A stretch of 64,000 nt of DNA from Gnomoniopsis sp. IMI 355080 (GCA_027946555.1 JAPEVC010000052.1:1-64000); one strand, 5' to 3'; numbered from the stretch's first letter, positions 11,539 to 24,130 are shown. The notes: a model not told the origin generated them from the sequence alone. Numbers and translations are program-made.

Positions 11539-13343
11539 TCAGTGCCTCTCACGCCTTCTCGGTGCGGCTCTGATGATGTTGTCCACACGGAGTAGCAACT
11601 ATTTTGATATGTCAGTAAAGATCACGGTGGGAATTTTGTCTGGCAATGCACGAAAAACTCACCTCAGCAGCCTCACTAGCTGACGATACCACCGCCTTCT
11701 TCAACTTGTAACTCTCGATCACACCCAGATCCCGCATATCGGTAATGCCACCACCAGGGCTGAACAAATCCAAACCGTACGTTGTCATACCATCGTAGAT
11801 CGCCTTGCGCAGGCGGGCCACCAGCTCGCCTGAGTCCAACCCGGCGTTGTCGGCCAGAATGGTGGGTAGTTGCCGCAAGGCAACAGCAAAGGCTGCCACG
11901 GCCATCTGCTTCTTGCCCTCGACGCGGGTGGCCGCGCCCTCGACGGCCTTGGCCATCACCATCTCGGCGCATCCACCGCCGAGCGTCGTCCGGGGCTCCT
12001 TGACCGTCTGCGACAGCACGGCCAGGGCGTCGTGCAGACTCCGCTCGGACTCGTCGAGGAGCTGTCCTGTGGCGCCGCGAAGTACAATGGTGCAGGCCTG
12101 GCCTGCGGCAACCCCCGAGAACTTGATGAGGGTGTCCTCGCCGATGATGATCTCCTCGATCAGATCGCATTGTCCCAGCTTGACTTGGTCCGGGTGGTCG
12201 AAGGTCGAGGCAATCTCTCCACCAGTGACCAGGGCCAAGCGCTCGATACCATCAAAATCGGCATGTTCGATGGACATGATGCCTGCGTCGGTGAAGAGCT
12301 GCTCAGGCCAGTTGTAGATAAGCTGGCGGTTAATAAAGCAGTTGATACCGTGTGCCTTGATCTTCTCCACCTTGGCCTTCATCTTTTCCCGCTCTGCCTT
12401 CTCCAGCTCGGCCAGCTTGCTAGTAGACTGGACCTTGACCCGTGCACCGAAAATCTTGACCTTGTCCGTGTCCATGGATGTGTTGGCGACAAGAATCTTG
12501 GCCTTTTCCAAACGCTTGGGCTGGTTGACACCAATCTTCTTGTCCAAAATGAATCCTTCGTCCAAATACGACTCGCTCAGCTTGCCACCGGCCTTCTTGA
12601 TGATCTGGATGTTGGTCAGGTCGTGGGAGCCCTTCAAGCGCAGAACGGCATCGACAGCAAGCTCGGCAAAGTGGTCGCGGTCCTGAGCCAAGACTTTTGA
12701 GCTGAGGGTGGTCTTCGCGATGGAGATGAGGTCCTTGCGGAAGGCTTCTTGGTTGTTGGAGTGGTCGACAGCGGACTCTTCTAGGGCCTTGAGAGCGGCC
12801 TGGCTTGCTATCCGGTAGCCTTCGATGATGGTCTGGGGGTGAATCTTCTTCTCCACAAGCTTCTCGGCCTCGCGCAGCAGCTCGGCGGCCAGGACGGAGA
12901 CAGAGGTAGTGCCGTCACCAACCTCGTCATCTTGGACCTTGGAGATGTTGACGAGGACTTTAGCGGCGGCGTTGTCGAGGGCGATGGACTTGAGGATGGT
13001 TGCGCCATCGTTGGTGACCAGGATCTCTCCGGTGGACCTATAAGGAAAAAGGAAGGGTCAGCATCGCGTCTGTCGTGTCTGCTGGAAAGAGGCAGTCTCT
13101 GCATTTGTACGTACGCAGACTGCATGATCTTGTCCATGCCCTTGGGGCCTAGGGTGCTCTTAACCAGGTCGCCGACTGCTATGGCGCCAACGAAGGCGGT
13201 GAGACGGGCATTCTCGCCCTTCTCCTCTGTCGTTCCGTCCTCGAAGATTTGGGTTGGGCTGAAGGAAGACTGCGCAGGAGGTGATTAGCATTTGCTGCAT
13301 CAGTGACGCGAAGCAAGGAATGCGCGACGAGGAACCGTACCAT
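11539..13343 (-). CDS. cct2: T-complex protein 1 subunit beta (CCT2), 530 aa
   Basis: This is the beta subunit of the cytosolic group II chaperonin TRiC/CCT, which folds actin, tubulin and WD40 proteins with ATP. Four exons (13343-13341, 13269-13115, 13037-11663, 11598-11539) join in phase to 530 residues, the usual length. Family signatures are plain: STLGPKGMDKIMQSA near the N-terminus, the TNDGATIL segment, the ATP-site GDGTTSV, IHPQTII, INCFINRQLIYNWPEQLF, GGGCAEM and the C-terminal LLLRVDNIIRAAPRRR. The first coding exon is only the ATG; intron 1 follows it directly. The last intron (11662-11599, 64 nt) must be removed to obtain the conserved C-terminus. It is divergent from eIF3b, with a 912-bp shared upstream region. 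Confidence 0.96.
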
Positions 13344-14255
13344 CTTGGATATTGACTTAAAAGAGGAAGAATGCCGCTTGATGGAGAAAAGGGGACGGAA
13401 AGAGGGAAAGAGAGAAAAGGACTCTTTGGAGCAGGCAAAGCTTCAGGCGTGGCGGGCAGAATGTCAATATCACCAGCAAGGAAGAGTGGGTTCTGGTTAA
13501 GGAGCTGGTTCACTTTTTGCCGGCCGCTATGTTGCTGGGAGCTGCTGCACCGAGTTTTTCCACGCTGCGCTGGCTTACAGGCGCGTCAAACTTACGCGGG
13601 GTTTTGACTTTAGGTTGCAGGGATGTCATCTACTTCTGGTGCCTACCTCCTTCCCCCCCCCCCTTCCTTTTCTCCCCCAACTCTTCTAAAAGACTGTCTC
13701 CTTTGTTCAGGCAAGGTATCTCAACATCAACCTTAGCAAGAAGTTTCTATGGTGGAGAATCAGACTACTTATAATTGTACTACATTATACCTTTCATTAC
13801 TATTACAATCCGACAGCTGTTGGATGTGTCAATAATCCATATTAATATCTTGTTGCTACTATACTGCAAAAATGTATCTGCAGAAGGTACAGTACACACC
13901 CATTGGCGGGGTACCGAATCAAAACATGTAGTACAGAATACAAAGTACGGACTGCACCTGTCAGAAGCGCGCCTAAACAAGCGCCGGAAGACAGTTTTTC
14001 CCGCGCCGACAACCAGCACCCGCTAAGGCCGTCCCCCACTATGGGATTACTAGCCCAGAAAAAAAACGACCCGCGTACTTCTGTCCAAGCTTGGGCCACT
14101 ACAAAGATCTCGCTCCTTTGGCCTACCCGCATTTGCAGAAATTCAACCAAAGAATAGAAAAAGGCCCCACCCAACCACCAAACCTCGACTTGACCACCAC
14201 ATCACCACAGTCCGCCCAGACATATCCCACACACCACCACAGCACATCGCCCAGC
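13344..14255. promoter_or_regulatory. Divergent promoter region between CCT2 and eIF3b
   Basis: This 912-bp stretch separates the start codons of two divergently transcribed housekeeping genes and should contain both promoters. It includes a C11 tract at 13653-13663 and an AT-rich core near 13770-13870. An upstream ATG at 14041 opens a short frame ending at 14157, before the eIF3b start; whether it is in the transcript is unknown. Confidence 0.6.
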
Positions 14256-16637
14256 ATGGCGCCCACAGCTACATACGATCATCTTCGTAATGTCGACGAC
14301 GACGACGACTTTGACGAGGAGGAGGTCGACGTCTCAGACTTGCGCGAAAAGTATGAGGTCGCTCTCGACCAAGGCTACGACTGCTTTGTTGTCGTCGACG
14401 GTCTGCCCACCGTCAACGAGGAGCAAAAGCCGAAGCTCATCAAGTTCCTTCAAAAGAAGCTCCACACCGTCGGAAAGACCAACGACATACACATGCCCAT
14501 GGACAATGGCTCCTCTCTAGGGTAAGTCGTCTCTTCCCATTTCCCCCACGATGCTACAAGCTGCATCGTTGTCGCTAAACCCGTTGTTGCCTGACAGATT
14601 CGCCTTTGTTGAGTACTCGTCCCCCGCAGAGGCTGGCGCTGCCGTCCGTCAGCTCGACCTGGTCCCCCTCGACAAGAAGCACATCCTGCGCGTCAACAAG
14701 ATGACCGACATTGAGCGTTACGGTCGTGAAGGCCGCATCGACGACGAGTACGAAGAACCCGAAATCGAGCCCTTCCAAGAAAAGGAGCACCTACGGTCTT
14801 TCCTAGCAGACCCCTCAGGCCGTGGCCGCGATCAACTCGTCATGCACCGTGGTGACACTGTCGGTGTCTTCTGGAACAACGACAAGGACGCTCCCGAGAA
14901 CATTGTCGACCGCCAGTTCTGGACCGACACCTTTGTACAATGGTCTCCCCTCGGAACATACCTCGTCAGTGTCCACGCCCAGGGTGTCCAGCTGTGGGGA
15001 GGTGCCAGCTGGTCCCGACAACGCAGGTTCGGTCACCCCTTTGTGAACTTGGTCGCCTTCTCTCCCAACGAAAAGTATCTGGTCACCTTCTCCGCACGTC
15101 CTATTGCCATCGGCGACGACGCGCACCCCTCTCTCACCCGCGACGATGATGGAAAGAACTACGTTATTTGGGATATTGCCACTGGCAAGCCGTTGCGGTC
15201 CTTTGCAAGTCTCGAGGCTCCCGTTGGTCCTGATGGCCGCCCCGGTCCTCCCCCAAGACAGCCTTGGCCTGCATTCAAGTGGTCTGCTGACGACAAGTAC
15301 GTGGCCCGCCTGATCCCTGGTAGCTCGATCTCCGTCTACACACTCCCCAGCATGGGTCTCCTCGACAAGACCACCATCAAGATCGAGGGTGTCATGGACT
15401 TTGACTGGGCGCCCGTCTCCGTCAAGCGCGATGGTATCAAGACATACGAGCAATTGTTCTGCTACTGGACCCCTGAAATCGGCAGCAACCCTGCAAAGGT
15501 CGCTCTCATGAGCATCCCCTCCAAGGAAGTTGTCCGTTCTCTGAACCTCTTCAGCGTCTCCGATTGCAAGCTTCACTGGCAGTCGGAGGGTGCCTACATC
15601 TGCGTCAAGGTCGACAGGCATTCCAAGTCAAAGAAGTCTCAAGCTACGACTCTCGAGATTTTCCGTGTCAAGGAGAAGGGGGTGCCCGTGGAGGTTGTGG
15701 ACACGATCAAGGAGACCGTGATCAACTTCGCATGGGAGCCCAAGGGCGACCGTTTCGTCATCATCACTGCCCCTGAGCCAGCAGGAGCCACCGCTGTTGC
15801 TCCCAAGACATCGGTTGCTTTCTTTTGCCCAGAGAAGGCCAAGGGCAACGCCGTCGGAAACTTCAAGCACCTGCGCACACTGGAGAAGAAGAACAGCAAC
15901 GCCATCTACTGGTCGCCCCGGGGTCGTTTTGTCGTGGTGGCCACTATTGCCAGCTCGACGGCTTCTGATTTGGAATTTTACGACCTGGACTTTGAGGGCG
16001 AGAAGCCCGAATCCGAGAAGGACTTGACCGCCAATCTGCAGCTCATGAACACTGGTGATCACTACGCCGTCACAGACGTTGAGTGGGACCCCTCAGGGCG
16101 ATATGTGGCTACCTGGGCCTCCCTCTGGAAGCATGCTGTAAGTATCCCCCACGTTCACGACCTTCCGTCCTTGTTTTCATAACTAACGGCGGGAAAATAT
16201 AGATGGAAAACGGATACCACATTTACGATTTCCGTGGCGAGCTGCTGCGCGAAGAGCCCGTCGAGAAGTTCAAGCAATGGGCCTGGCGACCACGCCCCGC
16301 CACGCTGCTCACCAAGGAGGAGCAAAAGCAGATCCGCAAGAACCTGCGTGAGTACTCGCGGCTGTTTGAGGAGGAGGATGCCCAGCGTATCACCGGCGCC
16401 AACCAAGAGATCATTGAAATGCGCCGCGAGAAGTTCCGCGAATGGATGGACTTCCGCGAGTCGGTCGAGGGCGAGGCCGTGGAAGAGCGCGAGGCAATGG
16501 GCTTGCCTGAGGACCCTGTGGAGGAGCTGATCGAGCAGAAGACGAAGGAGCTGGGACCTGGTCATGAGGAGGAGGAAGTCATCGAGGAGATCGTGGAGGA
16601 GGTCATTGAGGAGAGCGAGGAGATTGTTGGCCAGTAA
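14256..16637 (+). CDS. prt1: Eukaryotic translation initiation factor 3 subunit B (eIF3b/Prt1), 746 aa
   Basis: This is a core scaffold of the eIF3 complex on the 40S ribosome. Three exons (14256-14521, 14598-16137, 16203-16637) join in phase to 746 residues, normal for the family. An acidic N-terminus (poly-Asp) leads into an RRM at about residues 40-125, with RNP1 read as GFAFVEYS. Intron 1 falls inside RNP1, so the unspliced frame breaks the domain. A beta-propeller follows (for example QFWTDTFVQWSPLGTYLVS and later SNAIYWSPRGRFVVVA). The C-terminus holds the segment KQWAWRPRPATLL and a long Glu/Arg-rich helix, the part that in known eIF3b contacts eIF3i and eIF3g. The start was chosen at MAPTATYDHL because upstream sequence in the same frame shows no conserved character. 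Confidence 0.95.
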
Positions 16638-19600
16638 GAAAGAGGAGGATTCTCATATTCTGGGAGTCATTTGATGTGTCTGGTAATGGAGAAGCTTCTA
16701 AAGGAGTTGCGTCTATAAAAAAGGGCCTATGGTGCTATATGTAGGCTTGGGTTTGCAATGCACATTTCAAGTTCATGATCCAGTCTCTGTGTTCTTGCGT
16801 TGCTTTTGTCTCTTGTGGATGTGCCCCTTTCCGTGGGCTACTGGGAGTCGCTGGCCATATCTTTCAAGGGAAAACGCCAGCTCAAATGACTTCTACACAA
16901 AATGGGACCGTCTATTGCTACGCGTCTTGTCATCCGACTCGTCTTCAATCAGTTCAATATGCAGACATCAAACGCTCCAACTTGGATCCAGGAAATCTGG
17001 GTGGCCCTTGAACATCACAGCGACGAGTGATGTGATGATTCACTTGCACGGTCAAGGGATCTACTAGGTGGTCAATGAGTCGTGATGGCCTTGTTAACAG
17101 TGGTTCTACCTGCCCGCCAAAGATTGCGTACTTCCTCTGTTATGAATGAAGGCAACACAGCTGGTCCTGGTGAGATATCTCGGTCGAGCAGATACTGCGC
17201 CAGAGCTCTTGTCTTGTCAACGACTTACGTTGAGAGTATGTGCAATTTACTTCTCTTCAACCATCATGCTCTTCAGATGTGGTCAGATTTTATTGCTGGC
17301 TATTCCGTAACTTCTGCTTTGCTCCTGATTTGGGTTATATTCCATGAGGTGCCCGCCCATAGAGCCCCTTGAACAAACTTATACCGGGCATACTCGCTCT
17401 CATGTTCCTTTTCACTACAGTAGTAAGGAGGTCTTCATCAGTGGGAGTGTTGAATGGGTAATTACTCCTTTAACACAATCAAAGCTCCGTTAATTACTAT
17501 CATGTCGCCCATACCCTGAAAACCATCTCGTTCTGTGAAGTGAATACTATTCTCCGCTACGGTTCCCCCCCCCCCCCTATTTGTGACATAGAATACTCTC
17601 GAGACAAGGTCTGTGACAAGCAAGCCTCTGCCTTGGGTGCCGCAGCTCGAAGCAGGGTTGCCCATTAGCCACTTCTTGTGCTATGCTCCTGGTCTTTCAC
17701 GTGTTGCGAGCCATCGAGGCAAAAAGTTCGCAGTCTTTGGCTATAGGTGGATGAATCTCTCTATCACCCTTTCCTGCACGTTGACCTGGGGCTCTGCCCG
17801 CGCGGCCTTGTTGCCCCCAGCCGCGGGGAGAAGTCATTGGTCACAGATTATCCCTCCATCACTAATACAAGTGTGGCTACACATGCATGATACTGGTTGC
17901 TTGGTATGCTGGAAAGAAGATGAGTCTAGAAAATAGCAAGAAGAAACGAGCCCTCTGCAAAAGTCTCGTGGTCCAAAACACCTGGGGCTGCAATGAGTTC
18001 CTATGTAATTTGCCTTTTATCATCGGTTTTGGACCGCAAGGCCAGAAAAAGGCATTTGCCTTGGACAAAACCTCACAAAGTTATTGTCATTTCTGTGTAT
18101 GATTGCAGACGTCATTGCCCTTCCCTGGGTGAGCCCAAATGAGCGCTTTGCGTTCCCCTGTTAGATTGTATTGCTAGATATCATACAGAAGCCGTATGTA
18201 TACTGGGACTACTAGACCCGTATCCAGGCGCCTATACTGGCCTATCAATTTCGTTGATGTGCATGCACTCGGTGCGTGGTGACTTATCTCCTGAACGCCT
18301 CGGCGCTTAGTATCGAGCAAGCAGTATCCACGCCACATTGGCGCCATCAAATGACAGACGGCAAGCATGCAGCAGCGCTGGGCAGCTCACCTTTCGTCGC
18401 TTTCATCAACGGCCTGCGAAAGAAGCGCATTTTGCGTGTCTCGCAACCCTAGTCGGTGCGGCAATAAAAATGATCTGCCCGAAAGGTGATACATGGTACA
18501 CATGACCGTGCGATAAGCTCTCACGACTTCACTGACTCGAACACATCAATACATACACTAAGTACATTGAAACTCGAGATCGAAACACTAGGTCGCAAGC
18601 TAGTGCTGTATGATTACCAAGGACACACTGAATCTTACCACTGGGTGAGTAGTAGGGCTGGTACTGTTGGCTGCCACCGCTTTGTCCCCTTTGGCCGTGG
18701 ACATTATATTTAAGCATACTTTGGCGCACGCACGAACCGTTATTAAGGACTCCCGTCATCATAGCGCGGGAGTTTATCCCACATCAGGAAGTAATATCCT
18801 GCTTTGCTTACTACACAGTATGGAACTATAGGTCTTGTTTCTCGTCTGTTTCTTCTTCTCTTTCTTATTATTGTGCCATCTCGAGGGTGTGTGAATCTCG
18901 GCATCGTGTTTTGGGTTTCTGCGCTGACTAGTGACGGCGGGTAGCCGGAAGCCCCTTTTTTACAAGGACTTGGGTGTGGGTTAATTTCGGGTTGGCGCCG
19001 GACGTTAGGATTGCGTGGGGGCCTATTGGGAAGGGGAGCGCAAGTAATAAGCAGGCCGGGCAAGCTGGCAAGCAAAGAACCGGAAAGGTATACCTGTGAA
19101 AGCTGTTGGAAAGCTGGAGGAGGTGATGAACCCTTGATCTACATTATATACGGAGTACCGGGAGAGGGGTTTTGTGTGGGAACGGAATGTGGTGTGATGT
19201 GGGTTGAATGATTGTGAGACAGACCCGAAAGTATCTACACCATTCTGTCTGACATTTTCTACACCGTCAAGACCGTGTGTCCCATGTGTTTTTTTTTTTT
19301 AATGTGCAATCCAACAAAAGCCACATGGGCATTAGCTCCACAGAGGTTTCAGTGTTCCAGAAGAAATGACAAGATGGATACAACCAACTCCTGCCCGCTC
19401 TCCAGAAGCAAAAAAGGAAGAACGACGCTGGAGAACCTAATGATGACCTAGATTTCCTTGCACAAGCGGCCCGCGGAACAAGGGTAATGTGGAATAGGAC
19501 ACGGAGGTCCGCTGATGAGCGGAGATGGGCTCGTAAAATAGGCACGCATTCAAAATAGCAACCAACGCTTCCCACAAAAACCCTGGCCTTGGTTTACTTA

Positions 19601-19814
19601 TACGCGGGTGACTTTTGTTTCTCCATCGGCAGGCCACAATGTTCGACCATACTCTGGCCCGTGCTGGTAGGGCTGGATATTTGGACGCGTGGGAGGGGGG
19701 GATTCTAGACTTTGGGTAGGATTTTGTCTCTCTCCTGAGCTCATGAGCGGCCCATGTTGGGTCTCGACCGTTGATGCCGAGATGTGGGACTCTCGCGAGC
19801 TAGCCCTAGCTACC

Positions 19815-19824
19815 TACCTAGGTA
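19815..19824. repeat. Dispersed palindrome TACCTAGGTA
   Basis: This is a perfect copy of a 10-bp palindrome found nine times in the window, always outside coding sequence. The flanks extend the pattern here (TACC before, CC after). Confidence 0.7.
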
Positions 19825-20059
19825 CCTTACCTTGTCGAAAGAGAGGGGGGACATGACTTTGCGGCCTTGGACTTTCGTGTATGTGTATGTGTGTGTGTGT
19901 TGGCATCGACGTGGATGGGCATGCCAAGTGGCCGGAGGATGTTGGTACAGGATATTGCGCCCGGGCACTGCTGATATCATTGTATGACGGGGTACATGAT
20001 GATAATCACCGGTATGCATGACAAGGAAGGATTGAGGATTTTCTGGTTCAGTTTTCCAA

Positions 20060-20083
20060 GGCACAGGCACAGGCACAGGCACA
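20060..20083 (+). repeat. (GGCACA)4 tandem repeat
   Basis: Four exact copies of a 6-bp unit in non-coding DNA upstream of the TBC gene. Confidence 0.85.
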
Positions 20084-21679
20084 AAAGAGAAAGAGAGGTA
20101 CTCAGGTACTTTGGAGAGAGAGAGAGGTTACAATCAGGTATGCAGGTCCGAGAGGACCGTAATCAAACCGGCATTGACCTTCATCAAATCGCCAGCAAGA
20201 AGGTAAGCATGCACTATCAGATGACAGGTGTGGCCAGCGCGAGGAAATGTTACGGCAGAATCCATGTTCCCGGGAAATTGGATGCTGATTTCTGCATGTG
20301 TTAGTGGGTGCCGTTGGGTGGGCTCTTTTGGGTGGTTCCCAACTTGTCTGTATGTGTGCTAGCCCTGGCACACAGGGCCTGGCCCGCCTGGGGCCCGCCC
20401 TGGCAGCATGGGAAGAGTGATCCACCAAGCCCACACACTGTCACCGAACTGCACCGTCACTCTCCCGCCAGACCCGCCAGGCGATCCTCTCTCTCCTCTC
20501 TGTTCCCATGTCCCCATGTTCCCACACCTTTGCGGGAGTTATTGCTGTCCTGGGACCGTGGCCTGGGAAGGGAAAAACAGACATGGAATGAGGCTTCTTC
20601 GATCGATCTCATCTTGTTTTCCCTCCCCGCCTTCTTCACGCTCATTCCCAACGCCCTCATCCTACATCACCACCACCACCGCCACCACCACCAGCCTCCT
20701 CTACGGTCTCTCGACCTTTGTCACTCGTTTTACTATCGTCACTCGCTTTTTTTTTCTTCTTCTCTCTCTCGAGGACCAGCTCTAAATCAAAGAACCCCGT
20801 ATAGCACACTCTATCGTGACTTGCTGCAATACAAACGCTACGCGATAATTCTGTGATCACTTATTATACTCTAATTCCAAATACAAACGATCAAACAAGC
20901 CAAACAAACCATCAGTCACTCGCTCATCGTTATTTGAATACACACATCACCTGTCGACACTCTATTTTCGGCCCCACCCATTCCGCCTGTTTCATTCCTC
21001 AGCGCGGCCTGCCAGCGACACACCTCAGAATCCAAGACTGAGGAACCCCCCGGGAGATCGTGAGACACTTGACGGCGCCAGTCTGACTTGAGCCCCCTTG
21101 ACGACCGTTTTCGACGTCAAGCCACGGCCCACGGATTTATTCCTCTTGCGCCTCATTCGTCTCATCTTGCAAGCGAGGCAGTATCACGATCGTCCGGCCC
21201 AAGATAGCAGTCATAGTACTCTTCACTATACGCTGCACTAATCCATTCGAGGTCTGATCGGTCCAAAAACAGCAAAAGGCTTGCGTAGATTGAGCGTCAC
21301 CGTCCCAGCTTTTCCTCGTCCCACGCGGAATAGGAGGTTGGAAATCGCTTGCCGTCTTTCCCTGTTGCGTCCTTCCACGTCCTTCTCTCGGCACGGATCT
21401 GCCCACCGGGAAGGCCAAACACTGGACGGAAGACGCAACCTTGACAGCCCCTGACGACAGAATTAAGCTTATCTGCTCACTGCGACGTGTGGTGACGGCG
21501 TCCATAGCCTCACCTTCGCTTCGACGCAGCGCCCTGTCGGCGATCTGACAAGTCTCTGTCGACCCAAAGTTACCTTTCGTGGGGGCTTTTTTATTTTTTT
21601 GAAAGAAACGATAGAGCTACTCCAAAACTTTTATTTTGGGATTCTTTTTTTTTTACAACAACTTCTCCGGAGCAAGGTC

Positions 21680-21691
21680 ATGTCAAGATGA
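21680..21691 (+). promoter_or_regulatory. Minimal upstream ORF overlapping the TBC-gene start
   Basis: The sequence ATGTCAAGATGATG contains a three-residue upstream ORF (Met-Ser-Arg-stop, 21680-21691). Its last sense codon and stop overlap the two tandem ATGs of the main frame (21688 and 21691). If it lies in the mRNA, ribosomes would terminate at the main start, which could lower translation or demand reinitiation. Confidence 0.4.
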
Positions 21692-24130
21692 TGCTGTGCG
21701 AGCGACCCGTTGACCAGACCGTCGTCGTCCTGCCCGACTCCGCCGTCTCTCCCCCAGCTCTGAGCACCTCCAAATCGTCCAACAACTCCTCCTTTCAGTC
21801 CTCACGCTCCTCTCGCTCCTTTGGCTCCGATCGTGAGAGCGTCTTGACCGATGTGAGCCACTTCGAAGAGATTGGCCTCCAAGACGATGCCCCCAGCAAG
21901 GACGACGACCGTCTAAACCGCCAGCCCAAGCGTGACCCGAGCCCTTACGCTCCCTCGTATGCCTCCGACTTACGGGCAGCAAAGTCTTTGACGAACCTCT
22001 CAAAACCACAATCGCAACCGCAAACACATCCCCGGCCGCTGTCCAAGTCACGAACACTGCAGGTTACCCAGAGGGAAATTTACAAGCAGCGGCGCCCAAG
22101 CTCCCCCAACGGGCCCAAGCTCCAGCCGGACCGTCGCGATCCTCATGTTCGCAGTACCAGCACCAACACGCTCTTCCTCAACACCACAAGTCAGCAGCAG
22201 CTCCCCCTCCGAAACAATGGCGCCCGCGTTCCCGCCAGCCGGCCCTCCGTTGCATCCTTCAGCCGCCGTCACCGAACCCCAAGTCCCAACTTGCCTCTAC
22301 ACCTGTCCATTAACCCGAGAGACCCGGCAATGTCCCTTTCCCTGCGGAGAAGCAGCTGGCAGTCCACCCGCGAGCGCAAGACCGAGGCCGAACTAGAGAA
22401 GGAGTGCGATGAGGACGACGACGACGACATTCCCGACGACTTTATACTTGACAACGTGCCGCTCTCGCCGCGCCCTGCCTCCGAACGTACAAAAAGCCAA
22501 CCTCCTTCCAAGAACCCCTCGCCTGCACGTGCGCCCAAAGAACCCCGTGTTCGCAGCGTTGGCAGCGGCACACCCGCCAAGGCCGGCGCCCATGGCTCCA
22601 TCCGTGAGCTGCGGTCTCCCAGTGCCACAAAGTCCGACGCTGGCAGCTTCCCGCGCTCGCCACTGGGCAGCAGCGCTACAAGCCCTATTCAATCACGCAC
22701 TCACAGCTGGAACCGTACGCTGGCCGAGCTGAATCGCGACGCCAAGGAGATTTCGGAGCGGCTCGAGGAGCACGCCGATGTGCTCGAGAGCAGCAACAGC
22801 AGCAGCAGTAACAGCAGCCGCAGCAGCAGCATCCGGTCACAGCGGTCCAGCACAGGGTCCATGCCCACAGCGGCAGGACGAGGAGCCAGCACGGTAGCCA
22901 AGCCTAAGCACAAGTCGGCCCTAGCAGAGCTACCCCCCGTCCGCCGAGGCAATATCATGATCGACCCGCTGCCCATCTCCAAAGAAAAAGAGGCCGTCCT
23001 CTCGCGCACACGCCCGTCCTGGCTCCCGCCCAAGGACCCGGCAGAGGAGCGCCGTCACCTGAAGGAGTACCAGGCGATGATGGCGTCCAGCGCGCGGGCC
23101 GAGCGCCGCCGCGAGGAGCAGCGCGCAGCGCAGTCCAGCAACAAGGACACGGCGGCCGACTCGCTGATGCATATCTGGGAGCACGACGTGCTGCCGCGGT
23201 GGTCCGACGCCGTCCGTGAGCGCCGCACACGTGAGCTGTGGTGGCGCGGGGTGGCTCCGCGGAGTCGCGGGGCCGTGTGGGCCAAGGCTATTGGCAATGA
23301 GCTGAGCTTGAGCGAGAAGAGCTACGAGGCCGCGCTCGGGCGGGCGAGGGCTGCGGAGACTAGAGAGAAGGCCGGGCATGGGAGCGCCGAGGACCACAAG
23401 TATGGGAGCTGGATGCGGGCGATTCGCAAGGATGTCGACGAGGCGACCTGGCGGGATTTGAGGATCTTCCAGGCTGGTGGGCCTCTGCATCAGAGTCTGC
23501 TGGATGTGTTGAGTGCGTATGCCATGTATCGCAGTGATATTGGCTATGTGGCAGGGTGTAACGTGAGTCCTTCCCTCTTTGAAAGCCCACAAACACGATG
23601 ACAAAAAGTTACTGACACTCTTTTCCCCAAAGACTATCGCTGCCCTCCTCCTGCTCAACAGCCCCACACCCGCAGCAGCCTTCATCGCCCTAGCCAACGT
23701 CCTCAACCGCGCCCTCCCCCTCTCCTTCCACTCCGCCGACGCCGGCGCCAAATCCTCCGCCTACAACCTCCTCCTCCAAACCCTAGCCGCCAAGTCACCC
23801 AAGCTGCACGCGCACCTGACCGGCCTGCCGGGCCACGATGCGGACGCGTACCTGTGCGAGGTGTACACCAGCCTCTTCACGAGCCCGCTGCTGGCGCTCG
23901 ATGAAGTAAGCCGGCTGTGGGACGTGTACGTGTTTGAGGGCGACGCCGTGCTCGTGCGGGCGGGTGTCGCGGTGCTGTTGGACCATGAGATGGCGCTGCT
24001 GGGGACCAAGTCGGTTGAGGAGGTGGTGGGTGCGTTGAAGGGGAAGAGGAAGCAGCGGTTGGTGGGCAAGGCGGGTGAGGAGGAGCGGTGGATGAAGATG
24101 GTGCGCGAGGCCGGGAAGAATAACTTGTGA
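21688..24130 (+). CDS. TBC (Rab-GAP-like) domain protein, 790 aa
   Basis: Two exons (21688-23562 and 23633-24130, 70-nt intron) join in phase to 790 residues. Residues 1-480 are disordered, rich in Ser, Pro and Arg, with a poly-Ser run coded by an AGC repeat at about 22790-22830. The TBC domain begins near residue 510 (LWWRGVAPRSRGAVWAKAIG) and extends to the C-terminus (GGPLHQSLLDVLSAY, then TIAALLLLNSP and NVLNRALPLSF). This pattern is closest to the TBC1D12/14-like class. Active TBC proteins accelerate Rab GTP hydrolysis with an Arg finger (IxxDxxR) and a Gln finger (YxQ). Here these read I579-R-K-D582-V-D-E585 and Y620-V-A622, so both fingers are missing. The protein may bind Rabs without GAP activity (inference). 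The start could be either tandem ATG. Confidence 0.88.
22788..22830 (+). repeat. AGC trinucleotide repeat encoding poly-Ser
   Basis: An imperfect AGC/AGT microsatellite inside the disordered part of the TBC-protein gene; it codes for a Ser-rich stretch with a few Asn and Arg and should vary in length between strains. Confidence 0.7.

Larger units (their letters stand above)
16638..21687. other. Gene-free 5-kb interval and probable long leader of the TBC gene
   Basis: No supported gene. The right part (about 20400-21680) is pyrimidine-rich with CAC and CTT runs and looks like a promoter or long 5' leader for the TBC gene. The 182-aa frame at 20308-20856 runs through this low-complexity DNA and is not convincing. 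Other contents are a C13 tract at 17565-17577, a TG-rich run at 19877-19901, a (GGCACA)4 repeat at 20060-20083, TACCTAGGTA at 19815-19824 and TACGGAGTA at 19149-19157. Confidence 0.5.

Noticed and set aside
11870..12700. 276-codon open frame on + opposite CCT2
   Set aside because: Antisense shadow of the conserved CCT2 coding exon.
20308..20856. 182-codon open frame on +
   Set aside because: It runs through pyrimidine-rich, CAC-repeat DNA before the TBC gene; the peptide is low complexity and has no domain.
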